Notes: generated from the letters alone by a model not told the origin. DNA of 64,000 nt from JAITWN01 sp034002745 (GCA_034002745.1 JAVEZY010000006.1:1-64000), one strand, 5' to 3'; shown: positions 42,798 to 51,007, counted from the first letter of the stretch. Program-made: numbers and translations.

Positions 42798-44360
42798 ATG
42801 ACCGTAAAACCGCACACCGACGACCTCCGGCTCCTGATCGATACCCTGCCGGAGACGCTGCAGCAAAGCGTTCGACCTTACGCCGGCGACCAGCTTCTCG
42901 AAATCGTGCTCGACCTCGGCCGTCCTCCGCAGGCCCGTCTTCCGGGGCGGGCCGTGGACCTCGCTTCAACGGCGATCACCCGCAACGACCTCAGCGCCGT
43001 CATCACTCGCATCGGCGCCTTCGGCAGTGACAATCGGGCTGGCATCGAAGGCACGCTGCACCGGATTTCCGCGATCCGCAACCGGCGCGGAGACATCGTC
43101 GGGCTCACCCTGCGCGTCGGCCGCGCCCTGTTCGGCACCATCGACCTCATTCGCGACCTGATCGAGGGCGGCCAGAGCGTGCTGCTGCTCGGCCGACCTG
43201 GCGTGGGCAAGACCACCAAGCTGCGCGAGATCGCGCGCGTGCTCGCCGACGAGTTCCAGAAGCGCGTGATCGTCATCGACACTTCCAACGAGATTGCAGG
43301 TGACGGCGATATCCCTCATGTCGCCATCGGCAGCGCAAGGCGCATGCAGGTCGCGTCGCCCGAAGCGCAGCATGCGGTCATGATCGAGGCGGTCGAGAAC
43401 CACATGCCGGAAGTCATCATCATCGACGAGATCGGCACCGCGGCCGAAGCGCTCGCCGCCCGCACCATCGCCGAACGCGGCGTTCAGCTGATCGGTACCG
43501 CGCACGGCAACACGCTGGACAACCTGGTGCGCAATCCGGTGCTGTCTGATCTGATCGGCGGCGTGCAGACGGTGACGCTCGGCGACGAGGAAGCCCGCAT
43601 CCGCGGCACCCAGAAGACGATCTCCGAGCGCAAGGCGCCGCCCACCTTCACTGCGGTGGTCGAGATCGTCGGTCACGAGGAATTGATCGTACATGCCGAT
43701 ACCGCGCAGGCCGTCGACGATCTGCTGCGCGGCTCACCGCCGCGTGGCTTGCGACGCACACCCGAGGGAGAACAGGCGATCGAAACACCGATGGCCATGC
43801 AGCGCCCCGCGCGCGCACCCGGCGTTCAGGGCCGGCCACTGTCGACCGGCGATCTGCGCGGAACGGTACGGATTTTCCCGTACGCCTTCGGCCGCGACAT
43901 CCTGGAGCGAGTGATCAGGGACCTTCAGATCGATGCCCGCGTCGTCAATCGGCCCGAGCGCGCGCAACTCATCATCACGCTGCGCTCGCGTACCGGGGAC
44001 AGTCGATTGCAGCGCATTGCCCAGGCCAGCGGTGCGACCGTGCACGCAGTGAAGAAGAACTCCACTGCGCAGCTTCGCCATCTCCTTCGCGATCTGTTCA
44101 ACCTGATGCCCGGCTTCGACGAGCGCGAAGCGGAAGCGGCCGTCAGAGAAACCGAGGAAGGCATACAGCGCGCACTGTCCGAAGGCGTGGCGGTAACGCT
44201 CGCGCCACGTTCGGCATCCCTGCGCAGACTCCAGCACCGCGTGGCGAGCAGGCATCACCTGATTGCCGAAAGCATCGGCAGCGAACCCGGACGCCATCTG
44301 GTGATCTATCCGCATGCATTCGCCGCCGAGACGGGTGACAAGGTGAATGAGGAAAGATGA
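42798..44360 (+). CDS. SpoIIIAA-like AAA ATPase with R3H domain
   Basis: 520 residues, cytoplasmic. P-loop LLLGRPGVGKTTKLREIARV near 130-150, Walker B EVIIIDEIGTAAEALAARTI, and a sensor-like LIGTAHGNTLDNLVRNPVL; this core is like SpoIIIAA and the plastid Ycf45 proteins. The C-terminal region has a KH/R3H-like part: HHLIAESIGSEPGRHLVIYP. A predicted nucleic-acid-binding ATPase. This family is widespread in cyanobacteria and present in some proteobacteria; its role is not established. Confidence 0.85.
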   Translation: MTVKPHTDDLRLLIDTLPETLQQSVRPYAGDQLLEIVLDLGRPPQARLPGRAVDLASTAITRNDLSAVITRIGAFGSDNRAGIEGTLHRISAIRNRRGDIVGLTLRVGRALFGTIDLIRDLIEGGQSVLLLGRPGVGKTTKLREIARVLADEFQKRVIVIDTSNEIAGDGDIPHVAIGSARRMQVASPEAQHAVMIEAVENHMPEVIIIDEIGTAAEALAARTIAERGVQLIGTAHGNTLDNLVRNPVLSDLIGGVQTVTLGDEEARIRGTQKTISERKAPPTFTAVVEIVGHEELIVHADTAQAVDDLLRGSPPRGLRRTPEGEQAIETPMAMQRPARAPGVQGRPLSTGDLRGTVRIFPYAFGRDILERVIRDLQIDARVVNRPERAQLIITLRSRTGDSRLQRIAQASGATVHAVKKNSTAQLRHLLRDLFNLMPGFDEREAEAAVRETEEGIQRALSEGVAVTLAPRSASLRRLQHRVASRHHLIAESIGSEPGRHLVIYPHAFAAETGDKVNEER

Positions 44361-44410
44361 AGGAAAACGCGCTTTTTTCTTTCCACTTTCCTCCTTGCTC
44401 TCATCCTCCC
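44349..44410. repeat. Purine/pyrimidine inverted repeat at the end of the R3H ATPase gene
   Basis: A purine arm GAGGAAAGATGAAGGAAAA (44349-44367), partly inside the coding sequence, and a pyrimidine arm from 44372 (CTTTTTTCTTTCCACTTTCC, then TCCTTGC). It could form a hairpin followed by a T-rich tract and so act as a terminator. Confidence 0.5.
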
Positions 44411-44426
44411 TTAGGGTTTTCCTGTA

Positions 44427-44455
44427 TTGCAATGACCAATTGATGCGCCTATAGT
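44427..44455 (+). promoter_or_regulatory. Sigma-70 promoter of the second cold-shock gene
   Basis: TTGCAA, 17 bp, TATAGT: five and four-to-five matches to the consensus with ideal spacing. Start expected near 44462, giving a leader of about 150 nt. Just downstream, CCGTG/CGCGG (5-bp stem) followed by AGC and seven T (44465-44489) looks like a weak early terminator or pause site. Confidence 0.7.
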
Positions 44456-44506
44456 CGCCATGGCCCGTGTACGTCGCGGAGCTTTTTTTACCGGAGGAAG
44501 GTTCAA

Positions 44507-44611
44507 TTGCAACATCTCCGCTCTTCTGTTCGAACTCACGCAACACTCCCATGGAACGTGACGAGACTTGCGATTGAACGGTTTGATCGTTCGACGACAG
44601 AGGTGATTTAG
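44507..44611 (+). CDS. Possible 34-codon leader peptide in the csp leader
   Basis: Not seen unless short frames are considered. A strong GGAGGAAGG (44493-44501) sits 5 nt before TTG 44507. The frame then runs 34 codons and ends at TAG 44609-44611, directly before the csp ATG at 44612. The predicted peptide starts MQHLRSSVRTHATLPWNVTR and ends TTEVI. The csp gene has its own GAGGTGAT. Either a real leader peptide that couples translation, or the GGAGG is a structural element of the cold-shock leader. No codon-bias or comparative evidence is available here. Confidence 0.4.
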   Translation: MQHLRSSVRTHATLPWNVTRLAIERFDRSTTEVI

Positions 44612-44818
44612 ATGAAGACAGGCACGGTAAAGTGGTTCAATGAAGCGAAAGGTTACGGTTTCATTTCTCCCACGGACGGTGGCGCGGATGTATTCGTCCA
44701 CTACTCCGCAATTCAGGGACGCGGATTCCGAACGCTGCAGGAAGGCCAGAACGTAGCGTTCGAAATCGAAACCGGCAACAAGGGCCCGCAGGCTACGCAG
44801 GTCTCCGTTCAGCTCTGA
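44612..44818 (+). CDS. Cold-shock domain protein (second paralogue)
   Basis: 68 residues, single cold-shock domain. MKTGTVKWFNEAKGYGFISP with RNP1 KGYGFI and RNP2 DVFVHYS; ends QGPQATQVSVQL-like (KGPQATQVSVQL). RNA chaperone. Unlike the copy at 24941-25147 it has a clear promoter, a long leader and a hairpin terminator, and is followed by an RRM protein gene, so it is the better candidate for the cold-induced copy. Confidence 0.96.
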   Translation: MKTGTVKWFNEAKGYGFISPTDGGADVFVHYSAIQGRGFRTLQEGQNVAFEIETGNKGPQATQVSVQL

Positions 44819-44831
44819 CTCCGCCGCTCTC

Positions 44832-44862
44832 ACCCGCGGCGGCCAGCGGTCGCCGCGGGTTT
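44832..44862 (+). terminator. Rho-independent-type hairpin after csp
   Basis: Stem ACCCGCGGCG/CGCCGCGGGT (10 bp), 9-nt loop, then TTTA. Short T tract, so moderate strength. Confidence 0.6.
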
Positions 44863-44934
44863 ACCGCATTTCCAGCGCGCTTCCGGGTACGCGCATACAC
44901 ATACAACGAATACGAAGCGACCGGGAGGCGCGCC

Positions 44935-45204
44935 ATGAAGAAAATGTTCGTCAGTAATCTGCCCCAGGATATCTCCGAAGAGGATGTGGGAAAACTCTTT
45001 TCCGGATTCGGCAAGGTGCGCTCGGTGCAGCTCGCCTTCGATGTCTTTTCGCGCAAATGCCGCGGTTTCGGCTTCGTAGAAATGGAAGGACATGAAGCAC
45101 GCGCCGCGATCGCCGGGCTGGATGGCAAGGAATACGGCGGCAAAGCGCTGCGCGTACGCTTCGACGATGCCGGCAAGCAACGGCGCGGCGGAAGAAGAAG
45201 ATAG
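44935..45204 (+). CDS. RRM-type RNA-binding protein
   Basis: 89 residues, one RNA-recognition motif. RNP2 MFVSNL at 4-9 and RNP1 CRGFGFVEM at 42-50, with IAGLDGKEYGGKALRVRF after it, and a basic tail KQRRGGRRR. Such small RRM proteins of bacteria are often cold-induced; the cold-shock gene 116 bp upstream fits that, though a hairpin separates them. GGGAGG lies 8 nt before the ATG. Confidence 0.92.
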   Translation: MKKMFVSNLPQDISEEDVGKLFSGFGKVRSVQLAFDVFSRKCRGFGFVEMEGHEARAAIAGLDGKEYGGKALRVRFDDAGKQRRGGRRR

Positions 45205-45538
45205 CGCACACGGAAGGACGAAGGCAGGAAGCGGAAAGTAGTCGCACGGGAATAGATTCCGCTTTCATCCTTATCTCTTTCTTTTTTTCTCTTCCTCTTT
45301 CGACTGTTTCTTCCCCCGTCTCCCTCCCGCGACAGACCGCATCGCTCATCGTTTCAGACGCTTGGCGCATTGCCCGCTGTTCCCCCGTCGCTTCGCACCG
45401 ACAGTCTGCGCATGAAGGAACGCGCATCGACATTCTCAACCCGCTGATAAACATAGAGATCGGTGCCGTGGCACGATAGTTGTTACAGAACACGCGGGCC
45501 AACCGGCCCCGATCGAATCTCATCCACACGAAGAGGAG
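45205..45538. other. 334-bp intergenic stretch with purine/pyrimidine inverted repeat
   Basis: No gene is visible. A purine arm (45211-45239, GAAGGCAGGAAGCGGAAAG) faces a pyrimidine arm (45257-45302, CCGCTTTCATCC and a CT-rich run with seven T). The remainder, 45303-45538, includes the promoter region of the EF-hand gene; I cannot assign a clear -10/-35 pair. Confidence 0.5.
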
Positions 45539-45544
45539 ATGCAC

Positions 45545-45811
45545 ATGAAAACCATCATTTCCGCAGCCGCTGCCATCGCTCTCGGTTTCGGCGCGGCCGG
45601 AGCTCTGCATGCCGAGGGCCTGCAGTCGGTTGCCGGCAGCCAGAAAAGCTTCGAAGAGGTAGACAGCGACGGTGACGGTAACGTAACGCGTGAGGAAGCG
45701 GATTCGGCCGGCATCAGCATCAACTGGGAAGAGGCCGATCCGGACGGCAATGGCTCGCTGACCCGCGAGGAGTACGAGAGCGCCACGCAGGACTCCGGCT
45801 CGAGCATGTAG
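45545..45811 (+). CDS. Exported EF-hand protein
   Basis: 88 residues with a signal peptide (MKTIISAAAAIALGFGAAGA, cleavage near HAEG). Two calcium loops: D40-E51 (DSDGDGNVTREE) and D65-E76 (DPDGNGSLTREE), both with the standard D-x-D-x-D-G pattern. Periplasmic or secreted calcium-binding protein. ATG 45545 has AGAGGAGA upstream; ATG 45539 is also in frame. Followed by a paralogue. Confidence 0.88.
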   Translation: MKTIISAAAAIALGFGAAGALHAEGLQSVAGSQKSFEEVDSDGDGNVTREEADSAGISINWEEADPDGNGSLTREEYESATQDSGSSM

Positions 45812-45895
45812 TTCCGGCAGGGGGCCGGCACCTGCAATGCCGGGCCTGTCCTCAGCCAACGAATCGCAATTTCACTCATGGAAGAGGAGAGTCTC

Positions 45896-46231
45896 ATGAA
45901 ACCAGTAATAGCCCTGGCCGCCGCGGCGGCCCTGACCTTCGCTGCTGCACAAGTCATGGCCCAGAGCGATGTGCCGCCGGTACCCGGCGCGAGCAGCCCA
46001 TCCTTCGACCAGGTTGATTCCGATGCCGACGGCCAGATCAGCCGCGAGGAAGCCGCTGCGGCTGGCATCAGTCTGGACTGGGATAACGCTGACAGCGATG
46101 GCTCCGGTTCACTGAGCCAGGATGAGTATGACAGCGCCAGCGACCCCGGCAGCAGCATGCCGAGCGACCCGGGCATGGGTAGCGACCCGGACATGGGTAG
46201 CGACCCCGGCGCGACCGATGGTGGCTTGTAA
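45896..46231 (+). CDS. Exported EF-hand protein with GSDP-repeat tail
   Basis: 111 residues with a signal peptide (MKPVIALAAAAALTFAAAQV). EF loops D41-E52 (DSDADGQISREE) and D66-E77 (DSDGSGSLSQDE), close to the preceding gene, so a tandem duplication. The last 30 residues add a low-complexity tail PSDPGMGSDPDMGSDPG made by an 18-bp repeat. GAGGAGA lies 7 nt before the chosen ATG. Confidence 0.86.
   Translation: MKPVIALAAAAALTFAAAQVMAQSDVPPVPGASSPSFDQVDSDADGQISREEAAAAGISLDWDNADSDGSGSLSQDEYDSASDPGSSMPSDPGMGSDPDMGSDPGATDGGL
46161..46213 (+). repeat. 18-bp tandem repeat, three units
   Basis: Units near GAGCGACCCGGGCATGGG/TAGCGACCCGGACATGGG-type, each coding GSDPGM or GSDPDM. In frame, within the C-terminal tail of the second EF-hand gene. 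Copy number may vary between strains. Confidence 0.7.
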
Positions 46232-46356
46232 TCGCAGGCAGTAGCGGGCGGGCAACCGATCCGCGGGTGAATCGGCCGGTACGGGCACACGCCCGGCCGG
46301 CCTTCCGCCGGAATCGTCAGGCGGCACGCACATGACGAATATTCAGACAGGAGAAC

Positions 46357-46611
46357 ATGATGAACCGAACAATGGCCACCATGGGTGCCGCTGCCCTCGC
46401 GCTGATGCTGAGCGCCTGCAGCGGTGGAGACGGGCAGACTCCGCAGACCGACACACAGCCGCCGGGTTCGACGATGGACCGCGACACCATGTCAACGCCG
46501 CAGACGACCATGCCCGAGGAAAGTGCGCCGGATACCGGATCCACGTTTGGCGACGGCCAGACCGGATCCGACATGAACACGCCGCCGCCAGCCAGCGGCT
46601 CACAGCCCTGA
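46357..46611 (+). CDS. Small Thr/Pro-rich lipoprotein
   Basis: 84 residues. Lipoprotein signal MMNRTMATMGAAALALMLSA with Cys21 (lipobox LSAC), then a low-complexity hydrophilic body (PQTDTQPPGSTMDRDTMSTP). Looks intrinsically disordered; family not recognised. GGAGAAC precedes the ATG. Third in a row of small exported proteins upstream of the kinase gene. Confidence 0.7.
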   Translation: MMNRTMATMGAAALALMLSACSGGDGQTPQTDTQPPGSTMDRDTMSTPQTTMPEESAPDTGSTFGDGQTGSDMNTPPPASGSQP

Positions 46612-46631
46612 TCCCGGATCGCTTTACGGAC

Positions 46632-46655
46632 GGCGCGGCGCGCAGGCGCCGCGCC
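46632..46655 (+). terminator. Strong GC hairpin before the kinase gene
   Basis: Perfect 10-bp stem GGCGCGGCGC/GCGCCGCGCC with a 4-nt loop (GCAG), 21 bp after the lipoprotein stop. No T tract follows, so it may stabilise the 3' end or be a weak terminator. Confidence 0.5.
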
Positions 46656-46746
46656 TGCCGGCATGGTATGCCGTATGCTATTCTGCGCACATGCCATCTG
46701 GGTGCCGGAAATCGCAGACCGGCCGGGCGAAACGGCGTGGCTGCGT

Positions 46747-48216
46747 GTGAGCTTTCTAAGAACCCGATCGATTCTCCAGCTCATCCTGATCAGCTTCATC
46801 CTCGTGATGGTGCCGCTGATCGTCGCCCTGCTCACCGCCGCAATCAATGTCGATCGCCTCAGCAAGCATGCGCAAAGGAGCGTATTCGAAGCGGTTGCAG
46901 CCACCCAGTCGAGCCGGATGCTCGTCGAGCACATCATCTCCATGGAGCGCAGCGCGCGCCAGTTCCAGGTATTGAATGATCGTGCCCTGCTCGAGGTGTA
47001 TCGCGATCGCCATCACCAGTTCCAGCGGATAGCGCGCGGACTGCAGGATCTGCCTTCGTCGCAGCAGAACGAGATCCTGGCGATCGCCGAACACGAGCAA
47101 ACCGTCTTTCGCCTGCTCGATGACCCGTCGTCCGACGCACAGACGATCGCCGCGGCGATCGAATCCTTTCCCACGATAAACTCCGCCGCGCGGGCGATTC
47201 TCGCCGAAAGCAGCAACCTCATCGGCGAGAGCGTCAACGAGCTGCAACAACTCGCGCGACGCGCGCAGAATCTGCTCTTCTGGCAGACGATGAGCCTGAT
47301 ACCGCTCGCCATCGTCCTGTTCATGCTCTTCACCGCGCTGATCATCAAACCGATGCGGCGCCTGCATCAGGCGATCCGACGCCTCGGAGACGGCCAGTTC
47401 GAGCACGAAATCGCCATCAGCGGACCGAACGATCTGCGCGAACTCGGCGAACGCCTCGAATGGATGCGGCGGCGCATTCTCACGCTGGAAAACCAGAAGC
47501 TGATGTTCCTGCGTCACATGTCGCACGAACTGAAGACCCCGCTGACGACCATCCGCGAGGGCAGCGAACTGCTCAGTGAACAGCTGGTGGGAACCCTGAA
47601 CACGGAACAGGCCGAAATCGCCGCGATGCTGCGCCAGAACAGCCTGCGCCTGCAGAAGCTGATCGAGGATCTGCTGAGCTTCAGCATCCTGGAGCGGGAC
47701 GTACTGCGTGTCCGCCATGAGCCGCTGGCGCTGGATCAGCTCATCAGCGATGTGATCAGCGGCTACCGGCTTCCGGCGCGTGCGAAGTCGGTAATCATAG
47801 AGACGAGAGTGGAACCGGTCGCGGTGGCGGGAGATCGCGACAAGCTGCGCAGCGTGGTGGACAATCTCGTCTCCAATGCCGTAAAGTACTCACCCGTCAA
47901 CGGCCGCGTAACGGTATCGCTGATCGGCCGCCAGGGTCGCGCCGTCATCGATGTCGAGGACGAAGGCCCCGGCGTCGATGAGGATGAAAGAGGCAGAATC
48001 TTCAATGCCTTCTACCAGGGACGCGCACGCGCAAGCGGCCCCGTCAAGGGCACAGGACTGGGCCTTTCGATCACACGGGAATTCGTCCACCTGCACCATG
48101 GCACCATCGAGGTCATTGCGACCCCACACGGTGCACACTTCAGAGTCTCGCTGCCTTGCGATGCCGGACAGCCGGCTCCACAGGCGACCGACCAGCCACC
48201 TGAGGAATTCCCTTAG
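46747..48216 (+). CDS. glrK: Sensor histidine kinase of the GlrK/QseE type
   Basis: 489 residues. Membrane helices at about 12-33 and 180-200, a mostly helical periplasmic domain with EHIISMERSARQFQVLNDRA (a GlrK/QseE-like region), HAMP, HisKA with His260 (FLRHMSHELKTPLTTIREGS), and ATPase motifs NLVSNAVKYSP, DEGPGVDEDERGRIF and GTGLGLSI. I chose GTG 46747, which gives a normal N terminus (MSFLRTRSILQLILISF). Followed by a YfhG-like lipoprotein and a sigma-54 regulator, the same order as in enterobacteria. Confidence 0.88.
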   Translation: MSFLRTRSILQLILISFILVMVPLIVALLTAAINVDRLSKHAQRSVFEAVAATQSSRMLVEHIISMERSARQFQVLNDRALLEVYRDRHHQFQRIARGLQDLPSSQQNEILAIAEHEQTVFRLLDDPSSDAQTIAAAIESFPTINSAARAILAESSNLIGESVNELQQLARRAQNLLFWQTMSLIPLAIVLFMLFTALIIKPMRRLHQAIRRLGDGQFEHEIAISGPNDLRELGERLEWMRRRILTLENQKLMFLRHMSHELKTPLTTIREGSELLSEQLVGTLNTEQAEIAAMLRQNSLRLQKLIEDLLSFSILERDVLRVRHEPLALDQLISDVISGYRLPARAKSVIIETRVEPVAVAGDRDKLRSVVDNLVSNAVKYSPVNGRVTVSLIGRQGRAVIDVEDEGPGVDEDERGRIFNAFYQGRARASGPVKGTGLGLSITREFVHLHHGTIEVIATPHGAHFRVSLPCDAGQPAPQATDQPPEEFP

Positions 48217-48817
48217 GTTCATGACCGTAGGTGCCCTGCTGGCGTTGGCGGCATGCGCGACAGTTCCCGAATCGCCCGAACGGACGGACCTGCCGCCGGA
48301 CGTCGAAAGCCCTCCTCCGCAGACGACCGGACAGCAGCCGCCGGAGACGAGCGACACGACCGACGTCGCCCCGGGCACTCCCTCGCCGCCGAGCGACGAA
48401 GGTAGCAGTGTGCCGGATGCCGCGGCCGAATCCGCCGTGATACAGTTTGCCGACGCCTGGCTCGAACTGGCGGACGAGGCGCGTAGTCGGCAGTACCAGC
48501 AAGCGAGAGCCGACTATGAGTCGAGCGCCGACTTCGATGATCTCGTGCGGCTCGGGCTACTCACCACGCTGCGCACCAACGACCGGGCAGCAGCATCCCG
48601 CATCAATGACGAGATCCGCAGCCGGCTGGAGACCGACGCAGAGCACGCGCTGGCCCCGCTTGCCCGAGTGGTGCTGCGGATCCTCGATGAACGCGCGCGC
48701 GCCATCGGCCGGCTGGCGGCGCAGAATGAGACGCTGCAGCGTCAGCTCGATGAACTGAAGGCGATCGAGGAGCAGCTTCGGGAACGCGGCCGCCCCGAGC
48801 CGATACAGGCACCTTAG
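48161..48817 (+). CDS. YfhG/QseG-like lipoprotein
   Basis: 218 residues from ATG 48161, overlapping the kinase gene by 56 bp; a shorter start at ATG 48221 leaves a signal without positive charges, so I prefer the longer one. Lipobox LAAC in VGALLALAACATVPE, then a Pro/Ser/Thr-rich linker and a helical domain (FADAWLELADEARSRQYQQA) with a C-terminal coiled coil NETLQRQLDELKAIEEQLRE. In enterobacteria QseG is an outer-membrane lipoprotein that activates QseE. Assigned mainly by position. Confidence 0.72.
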   Translation: MPDSRLHRRPTSHLRNSLRFMTVGALLALAACATVPESPERTDLPPDVESPPPQTTGQQPPETSDTTDVAPGTPSPPSDEGSSVPDAAAESAVIQFADAWLELADEARSRQYQQARADYESSADFDDLVRLGLLTTLRTNDRAAASRINDEIRSRLETDAEHALAPLARVVLRILDERARAIGRLAAQNETLQRQLDELKAIEEQLRERGRPEPIQAP

Positions 48818-48835
48818 ACAGGAAGGAATTGCGGC

Positions 48836-50203
48836 ATGACCATGCGACCAAGGATTCTTCTGGTAGACGACGATCCCGATCTGCTGCGGCTGCTCTCCAT
48901 CCGGCTGAACACTGCCGGCTGGGAAGTGATGACGGCCGATAGCGCGGAGAGCGCGCTGTCCCTGCTCGAAGAACGCCAGCCGCAGGTGGTGGTGACGGAC
49001 CTGCGCATGGACGGCATGGATGGCATGGCGTTCTTCGATATCGTCCATGAGCGCTTCTCGACCCTGCCGGTGATCATCCTGACCGCGCACGGGACCATCC
49101 CCGAAGCGGTGGAAGCGACCAAGAGAGGCGTCTTCACCTTCCTCACCAAGCCGTTCGACAGCAAGGATCTGCTCGATCACATCAATCGCGCGCTGCGCAT
49201 CAGCGGCGTCGTCGCCAGCGAAAATGGCGGCGAACGCGGCGCCTGGAGCAGTGAAATAATCAGCCGCAGCGCCGTGATGGACGAACTGCTGAAGCAGGCG
49301 CGGCGTGTCGCCGACAGCAGCGCGGCGGTGCTGATCCACGGCGAAAGCGGTACCGGCAAGGAATTGCTGGCGCGCGCCATCCACAAGGCCGGCCCGCGCC
49401 GCGATCGGCCCTTCCTCGGACTCAACTGCAGCGCGATTCCCGAGTCGCTGCTCGAATCGGAGCTGTTCGGCCACAACAAGGGCGCATTCACCAGCGCCAC
49501 CCGGGACCACAAGGGCCTGTTCCAGGCTGCCGAAGGCGGCACCCTCTTCCTCGACGAGATTGGCGACATGCCCCTGCCGCTGCAGGCAAAGCTGCTGCGC
49601 GTGCTCGAGGAGAAGGAGGTGCGTCCGGTCGGCGCGACCGCGAATGTGCGGGTGGACGTGCGCATCATCTCCGCCAGCCACCATGATCTCGACGAGCTGG
49701 TGAAGGCGCGCCAGTTCCGCGAGGATCTCTACTACCGCCTCAACGTGGTGCGCCTGGACATCCCGCCGCTACGCGAACGGCCCGAGGACGTGCAGCTGCT
49801 GGCCAACCACTTCCTGCGCGAGATCGCAGCAAATGGCGATACCCAGGCGCAATCCTTCGCACCCGAGGCGATGGAGCGCCTGGTCACAGCGCCCTGGCCC
49901 GGCAACGTGCGCCAGCTGCTGAACGTCGTGGAATATTCCGCCACGCTGTGCACCACCGCGGTGATCCCGCTCAGTCTGGTGCAGCGCGCGCTGCGTCTGA
50001 AGACCGGCGCCCTGCCCTCGCTGTCGGCCGCCCGCCGCAATTTCGAGCGCGAGTACCTGATGCGGTTGCTGAAGATGACGGAAGGCAACATTACGCAGGC
50101 CGCGCGACTGGCGCAGCGCAACCGCACCGAGCTGTACAAGCTGCTGCATCGCTACCATCTCAATCCGGAGACCTTCCGCGGCGCGAAGTCCGCGAAGGGT
50201 TGA
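48836..50203 (+). CDS. glrR: Sigma-54-dependent response regulator of the GlrR/QseF type
   Basis: 455 residues. Receiver domain with Asp55 (VVVTDLRMDGMDG) and Lys in FLTKPF, AAA+ sigma-54 interaction domain with P-loop GESGTGKE (169-176), GAFTSA (216-221), Walker B GGTLFLDEIGDMPL and a C-terminal Fis-type helix-turn-helix (MTEGNITQAARLAQRNRTEL). Activates RpoN promoters when phosphorylated by the kinase encoded upstream. In enterobacteria it controls the sRNA glmY and rpoE; targets here are unknown. Confidence 0.92.
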   Translation: MTMRPRILLVDDDPDLLRLLSIRLNTAGWEVMTADSAESALSLLEERQPQVVVTDLRMDGMDGMAFFDIVHERFSTLPVIILTAHGTIPEAVEATKRGVFTFLTKPFDSKDLLDHINRALRISGVVASENGGERGAWSSEIISRSAVMDELLKQARRVADSSAAVLIHGESGTGKELLARAIHKAGPRRDRPFLGLNCSAIPESLLESELFGHNKGAFTSATRDHKGLFQAAEGGTLFLDEIGDMPLPLQAKLLRVLEEKEVRPVGATANVRVDVRIISASHHDLDELVKARQFREDLYYRLNVVRLDIPPLRERPEDVQLLANHFLREIAANGDTQAQSFAPEAMERLVTAPWPGNVRQLLNVVEYSATLCTTAVIPLSLVQRALRLKTGALPSLSAARRNFEREYLMRLLKMTEGNITQAARLAQRNRTELYKLLHRYHLNPETFRGAKSAKG

Positions 50204-50214
50204 TCCTGGACGAT

Positions 50215-50248
50215 CGGTTCCGGCGCGCGCCTACCGCGCACGGAACCG
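50215..50248 (+). terminator. Hairpin after glrR
   Basis: Arms CGGTTCCG (50215-50222) and CGGAACCG (50241-50248), extended inward by GCGCG/CGCGC. No T tract, but it lies just after the stop at 50203. Confidence 0.5.
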
Positions 50249-50317
50249 CGCGCGGATCCGATGGTCTACCTCTTGTAACGTGCCGCCCAACGTCCGCTTC
50301 TGCGCAGGAGGACACGA

Positions 50318-50725
50318 ATGCCTCAGGATGAAGCACTCCCGATGATCAATCCGATCACCATCTGCTTCCTGATCGACAAGGCGCGGGAATTTCACACCAA
50401 GGAGGGGGTCGTCATACCCGAGCCGCCACTCAGTCCTTCCGATGACGATGTGGGTCGCATGGTGCTCGCGGATCATGCCGATGACCCGACCTATGAGGAG
50501 TTCTGCGCCGCCGTTGACGATCTCGAGCCGGACCAGCAGGTCGCCGCGGTTGCCCTGATGTGGCTGGGGCGCGGGGATTTCACGGCGGATCAGTGGGATT
50601 CGGGGCTGGAGGAAGCACGCCGCGACTGGACGCCGCGCACAGCCGACTACCTGCTGTCCACGCCACTGGTGGCCGATTACCTGGCGGAGGGACTCTCGCT
50701 GCTCGGCTACGATTGTTCGGAATGA
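50318..50725 (+). CDS. DUF3775-like protein
   Basis: 135 residues, acidic and cytoplasmic. MINPITICFLIDKAREFHTK, then PSDDDVGRMVLADHADDPTY and LEPDQQVAAVALMWLGRGDF, which I recognise as the DUF3775 pattern. The ATG has AGGAGGAC upstream. ATG 50342 is a second in-frame start and would begin at the conserved part. Function unknown; commonly a single-gene unit. Confidence 0.78.
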   Translation: MPQDEALPMINPITICFLIDKAREFHTKEGVVIPEPPLSPSDDDVGRMVLADHADDPTYEEFCAAVDDLEPDQQVAAVALMWLGRGDFTADQWDSGLEEARRDWTPRTADYLLSTPLVADYLAEGLSLLGYDCSE

Positions 50726-50740
50726 GAAAAGGACAACAGA

Positions 50741-51007
50741 TCAGATCCGGCAGGCGGAAAGCCTTTCGCGCCAGGACGCAAGCAACCGGCGGCGCGCGGC
50801 GTCATCGCCGGTAATGACGAGGGGGATTTCCCGGGCAGGAAGAACCACGGTCTGCCAGCCGCCACCATCAAGCGCGCAATCTACCTTGACCAGCCACTGC
50901 CCATCCGCAATATCCACCTCGAACAGATAAGCCTTGAGACCCAATTCGTCCAGCAGGAGTGACGTGGCTTCTCTCGCCCGCGCCAGTTCGATCGTCGTCA
51001 GCGCCAT
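50741..51007 (-). CDS. Small hypothetical protein
   Basis: 88 residues from ATG 51007 with GGAG 6 nt upstream. MALTTIELARAREATSLLLD, a mixed strand segment AYLFEVDIADGQWLVKVDCA, then WQTVVLPAREIPLVITGDDA. Predicted small alpha/beta cytoplasmic protein, family not recognised. Convergent with the DUF3775 gene (15 bp between stops). Confidence 0.68.
   Translation of the reverse strand: MALTTIELARAREATSLLLDELGLKAYLFEVDIADGQWLVKVDCALDGGGWQTVVLPAREIPLVITGDDAARRRLLASWRERLSACRI

Noticed and set aside
44551..44577. ATG-started 8-codon frame in the csp leader
   Set aside because: There is no Shine-Dalgarno before it; the overlapping TTG frame with GGAGGAAGG is better supported.
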